In this document: piece after piece, positions 14,238 to 16,854 of the stretch | Numbering within the stretch: position 1 is the stretch's first letter | Layout: each line of letters opens with the position of its first letter | From: Pseudomonadota bacterium | Lineage (GTDB): Bacteria > Pseudomonadota > Gammaproteobacteria > Steroidobacterales > Steroidobacteraceae | DNA: 16,854 nt | Assembly: GCA_023428645.1 (NCBI GenBank) | Contig: JAEYXD010000003.1 | Location: forward strand, 1 to 16,854 | Reading direction: 5' to 3' | Notes under the pieces: generated by a model | What the model was told of the DNA's origin: nothing | Database searches by the model: none | The model's input: the letters and a program-made list of their open reading frames with translations, nothing else | Translations under genes and position numbers: made by a program

Positions 14238-16559
14238 TCACCCCCGCGCCGCGTTCGCCTCCATCACCGTCAGCGCGGTCACGTTCACGATCCGACGCAC
14301 CGTCGCGGACGGCGTCAGGATGTGCACGGGTGCGGCGCATCCCAGCAAGATCGGACCGACGGCAACGTTGTTCCCCGCGGCCGTCTTGAGCAAGTTGTAC
14401 GCGATGTTCGCCGCATCCAGATTCGGCATGACGAGCAGGTTCGCAGGGCCGGACAACGTCGTCTCGGGCAGCACCTTGCGTCGCAGCGCCTCATCCAGCG
14501 CGCTGTCGCCGTGCATCTCGCCGTCGACCTCCAGATGCGGCGCCTGCTCGCGCAGCAACTCGCGCGTGCGCCGCATCTTCAACGCCGACGCATTGTCATG
14601 CGACCCGAAGTTCGAGTGCGACAGCAGCGCAACCTTCGGCACCAGGCCGAACCGCCGCAGCACCTCTGCCCCCATGCGCGTGATTTCGCACAACTGCTCC
14701 GCCGTCGGATCGAGATTCACGTGCGTGTCGACCAGGAACAGCTGCCGGCTCGGCAGAATCAATGCGTTCATCGCCGCATACACCGTCGCACCCTTGCGCA
14801 TGCCGATGACACGATCGATGTACTGCAAGTGACGCGACGTCGTGCTGATCGTCCCGCAGATCATGCCGTCCGCGGCGCCTTTGCGCAGCAGCATCGCCGC
14901 GATCAGCGTCGTGCGACGACGCATCTCGAGCTTCGCATACTGCGCGGTCACGCCACGACGCATCATCAAACGGTGATACTCCATCCAGAACTCGCGGTGC
15001 CGCTCGTCATGTTCCGTGTTGACGACCGTGAAATCGCGCCCTGCCTGCAGACGCAGCCCGAAGCGCTTCATTCGGTTCTCCATCACCGCCGGACGGCCGA
15101 CGAGAATCGGATGCGCAAGCTTCTCTTCCACCAGAATCTGCGCCGCACGCAGCACGCGCTCATCCTCACCCTCGGCGAAGACGATCCGCGAGCGCTCGGG
15201 CGGCAGCTTGCGAGCGGCCGCGTAGATCGGCTTCATGATCGTGCCGGACTGATACACGAACTGCTGCAGCTGCTGCCGATATGCGTCGAGATCGGCAATC
15301 GGACGCGTCGCGACCTGCGATGTCATCGCCGCCTGCGCGACCGCCGGGGCGATGTGCACGATCAGGCGCGGGTCGAACGGCTTCGGGATGATGTATTCGG
15401 CGCCAAACGACAGGTCGTTCACGCCGTACGCCTCGACGACGTCTTCACTCAAGCTCTCGCGCGCGAGCCCCGCGATCGCATGCACCGCGGCAATCTCCAT
15501 CTCGCGCGTGATCGTCGTCGAGCCCGCATCGAGCGCACCGCGAAAAATGAATGGAAAGCACAAGACATTGTTGACCTGGTTCGGATAGTCGGAACGCCCG
15601 GTCGCGATCACGGCGTCCGAACGCACGGCTTTGACATCCTCTGGCAGGATTTCCGGCGTCGGATTCGCGAGCGCAAAGATGAGCGGGCGCGCCGCCATCG
15701 ACTTCACCATCGCCTGCTTCAGCACGCCGCCCGCGGACAGGCCGAGAAAAATATCGGCGCCTTCGATCACCTCGTGCAAATGCCGCAGCGGCGTCGGCTG
15801 CGCGAAACGCGCTTTGTCGGGATCCATGAGCTCGGTGCGACCCTCGTAAACGACACCCGCGAGATCCGTCAGCCAGATGTTCTGGCGCGGCAATCCCAGA
15901 TCGACGAGCAACTCGACGCAGGCCAACGCAGCGGCACCCGCGCCGCTGACGACGAGCTTCACGTGCTGCAAATCCTTGCCGACGACGGCGAGGCCATTCA
16001 ACACCGCCGCGCCGACGATGATCGCCGTGCCATGCTGATCGTCATGGAATACCGGGATCTTCATGCGCGCGCGCAGCTTGCGCTCGATCTCGAAGCACTC
16101 GGGCGCCTTGATATCCTCGAGATTGATGCCGCCGAACGTCGGCTCCAGCGCCGCGATCACGTCGACGAGCTTGTCCGGATCGCGCTCGTTCACTTCGATA
16201 TCGAACACATCAATGCCGGCGAACTTCTTGAACAAGACCGCCTTGCCTTCCATGACCGGCTTCGCGGCGAGTGGACCGATGGCGCCTAGACCCAGTACAG
16301 CCGTGCCGTTCGTGATCACGGCGACGAGGTTGCCGCGGGCCGTGTAGCGCAGCGCCTTCAAAGGATCGGCCGCAATCTCCTCGCTCGCCGCCGCGACGCC
16401 GGGTGAGTAGGCGAGGGCGAGGTCGTGCTGGTTCGAGAGCTTCTTCGTCGGTACGACCGACAGTTTTCCGGGAACCGGATACTCGTGATAGTTGAGGGCC
16501 TCTTGCCGCAGGCTCTCGCGCACGTTAGGTCGGATGTCGGTACGGGATTCGTCGGTCAT
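14238..16559 (-). CDS. maeB: NADP-dependent malic enzyme with C-terminal phosphotransacetylase-like domain
   Basis: 773 residues, ATG 16557-16559, close to E. coli MaeB (759). It decarboxylates malate to pyruvate and CO2 with NADP+ in the cytosol, supplying NADPH and pyruvate. N-terminal malic enzyme domain: LALAYSPGVAAA (Y51), TNGTAVLGLGAIGPLAAKPVMEGKAVLFK (83-111, catalytic K106), GGINLEDIKAPECFEIE with metal ligands E148/D149, PVFHDDQHGTAI (D173/D174), then the nucleotide-binding VVSGAGAAALACVELL (203-218). The C-terminal half (about 440-760) is the PTA-like domain, including RIVFAEGEDERVLRAAQ, HPILVGRP and DGMICGTISTTSRHLQYIDRVIG; in MaeB enzymes this domain is regulatory (acetyl-CoA sensing) rather than catalytic. 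No Shine-Dalgarno is visible before the start, but the N-terminus matches the family. Stands alone as a single-gene unit. Confidence 0.95.
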   Translation of the reverse strand: MTDESRTDIRPNVRESLRQEALNYHEYPVPGKLSVVPTKKLSNQHDLALAYSPGVAAASEEIAADPLKALRYTARGNLVAVITNGTAVLGLGAIGPLAAKPVMEGKAVLFKKFAGIDVFDIEVNERDPDKLVDVIAALEPTFGGINLEDIKAPECFEIERKLRARMKIPVFHDDQHGTAIIVGAAVLNGLAVVGKDLQHVKLVVSGAGAAALACVELLVDLGLPRQNIWLTDLAGVVYEGRTELMDPDKARFAQPTPLRHLHEVIEGADIFLGLSAGGVLKQAMVKSMAARPLIFALANPTPEILPEDVKAVRSDAVIATGRSDYPNQVNNVLCFPFIFRGALDAGSTTITREMEIAAVHAIAGLARESLSEDVVEAYGVNDLSFGAEYIIPKPFDPRLIVHIAPAVAQAAMTSQVATRPIADLDAYRQQLQQFVYQSGTIMKPIYAAARKLPPERSRIVFAEGEDERVLRAAQILVEEKLAHPILVGRPAVMENRMKRFGLRLQAGRDFTVVNTEHDERHREFWMEYHRLMMRRGVTAQYAKLEMRRRTTLIAAMLLRKGAADGMICGTISTTSRHLQYIDRVIGMRKGATVYAAMNALILPSRQLFLVDTHVNLDPTAEQLCEITRMGAEVLRRFGLVPKVALLSHSNFGSHDNASALKMRRTRELLREQAPHLEVDGEMHGDSALDEALRRKVLPETTLSGPANLLVMPNLDAANIAYNLLKTAAGNNVAVGPILLGCAAPVHILTPSATVRRIVNVTALTVMEANAARG

Positions 16560-16602
16560 GGTGGTGATGTCGAGCGTCGCTTTAGCGCGTCAAACAGCGC
16601 GT

Positions 16603-16623
16603 CTCGTCGGCGGAAGCGACGAG
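16603..16623 (-). other. Hairpin in the maeB leader region
   Basis: CTCGTCG and CGACGAG (7 bp, 7-nt loop) pair 44-64 nt upstream of the maeB ATG. If transcribed it lies in the 5' leader. No family of leader RNA is recognised; a chance palindrome is possible. Confidence 0.3.
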
Positions 16624-16663
16624 AGCATGTGAGTTGGATTTGTAGGCACTGCAAGCGGCTAGT

Positions 16664-16854
16664 ATGAGCGAAGGCGTGGGCGCATATCCATCGCGCGGGA
16701 CACTCTGTCCGCAGGAAGTCAAATCGGGCGCCTTGCGGCCAACGGCCAACCCGGGGCGGGGAGCCCCGGGCTGCCGCTTCGCCCTATGCGTCGGTCCGCG
16801 CCTTTGCGCGGCCGTCAGTGCGTTTCGCGCTTGCCAATCGTGTGGTTGCGTGCG
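16664..16854 (+). other. Hairpin-rich stretch at right edge; nature unresolved
   Basis: Three strong hairpins follow in series: GGACA/TGTCC (16698-16710), CCCGGGGC/GCCCCGGG (16750-16770) and CCGCGC/GCGCGG (16796-16811), plus a tandem GGCCAAC duplication before the second. A TAGTAT box precedes them at 16660-16665 without a good -35. A Cys/Arg/Gly-rich frame from ATG 16664 stays open to the window end but matches nothing I recognise. It could be a small RNA, an intergenic dispersed repeat or a partial gene. Confidence 0.3.

Noticed and set aside
14322..16289. 655-codon plus-strand frame opposite maeB
   Set aside because: Arg/His-rich antisense shadow of maeB with no domain of its own.
16664..16811. 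6S RNA, tmRNA or tRNA
   Set aside because: The conserved 6S bubble and closing stem, the tmRNA 5' sequence and any tRNA T-loop are all missing.
16664..16854. Open frame from ATG 16664 to the window end
   Set aside because: Cys/Arg/Gly-rich with no recognisable motif and dominated by strong hairpins; kept only as an unresolved region, not called as a gene.

Overview
The window reads as a chromosomal stretch of a high-GC gammaproteobacterium, probably of the Xanthomonadales/Nevskiales/Steroidobacteraceae kind. The grounds are GC-rich third codon positions, an E. coli-like GltS and a MaeB-type malic enzyme, and the RDD / SpoIIM-like / DUF4129 / DUF4350 gene order familiar from Xanthomonad-type genomes. 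I could not search databases, so the lineage is an inference.

Layout. (1) 1-3919, minus strand: a tightly overlapping membrane-protein operon read right to left: RDD protein, SpoIIM-family protein, an unnamed multi-pass membrane protein, DUF4129 protein, DUF4350 protein (cut by the left edge). Such genes normally sit with a MoxR AAA+ ATPase and a DUF58 protein, expected just outside the window. (2) 4124-5656, minus: a MatB-type malonate-CoA ligase, divergent from a small secreted SnoaL/NTF2-like protein (5823-6305, plus). (3) 6309-7085, minus: an EcsC-family protein whose 3' end runs into a perfect 11-bp hairpin. (4) 7180-9760, plus: a HupE/UreJ-type membrane protein, a single-pass membrane-anchored protein and a GltS-type sodium/glutamate symporter, apparently one operon. 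(5) 9763-11808, minus: a long coiled-coil protein with a C-terminal FHA domain, convergent with gltS with only 2 nt between the stops. (6) 12138-13229, plus: an esterase-D-like alpha/beta hydrolase. (7) 13230-14237: about 1 kb without a convincing gene, organised as a large inverted repeat. (8) 14238-16559, minus: the maeB malic enzyme with its fused phosphotransacetylase-like domain and a likely intrinsic terminator. (9) 16560-16854: the maeB upstream region and a hairpin-rich stretch running off the window.

The most unusual part is region 7. Two diverged copies (about 90% identical in the core) of a ~265-bp element face each other around an ~18-20-bp-period minisatellite whose units carry the core TCACTCGTCGATA. 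Each copy has a ~153-nt core closed by its own perfect 18- or 20-bp inverted repeat. The two closing stems differ at five aligned positions, yet every change is compensated on the other side of the same copy. That pattern indicates selection, or a copying mechanism, that keeps the ends paired, as in a structured RNA/DNA hairpin or a terminal-inverted-repeat mobile element. Outside the copies lie 34-35-bp tandem repeats.

Functionally, the left operon looks like the membrane part of a MoxR-dependent envelope system. MatB makes malonyl-CoA and MaeB makes pyruvate from malate, so both feed central acyl-CoA metabolism, but nothing in the layout ties them into one pathway.
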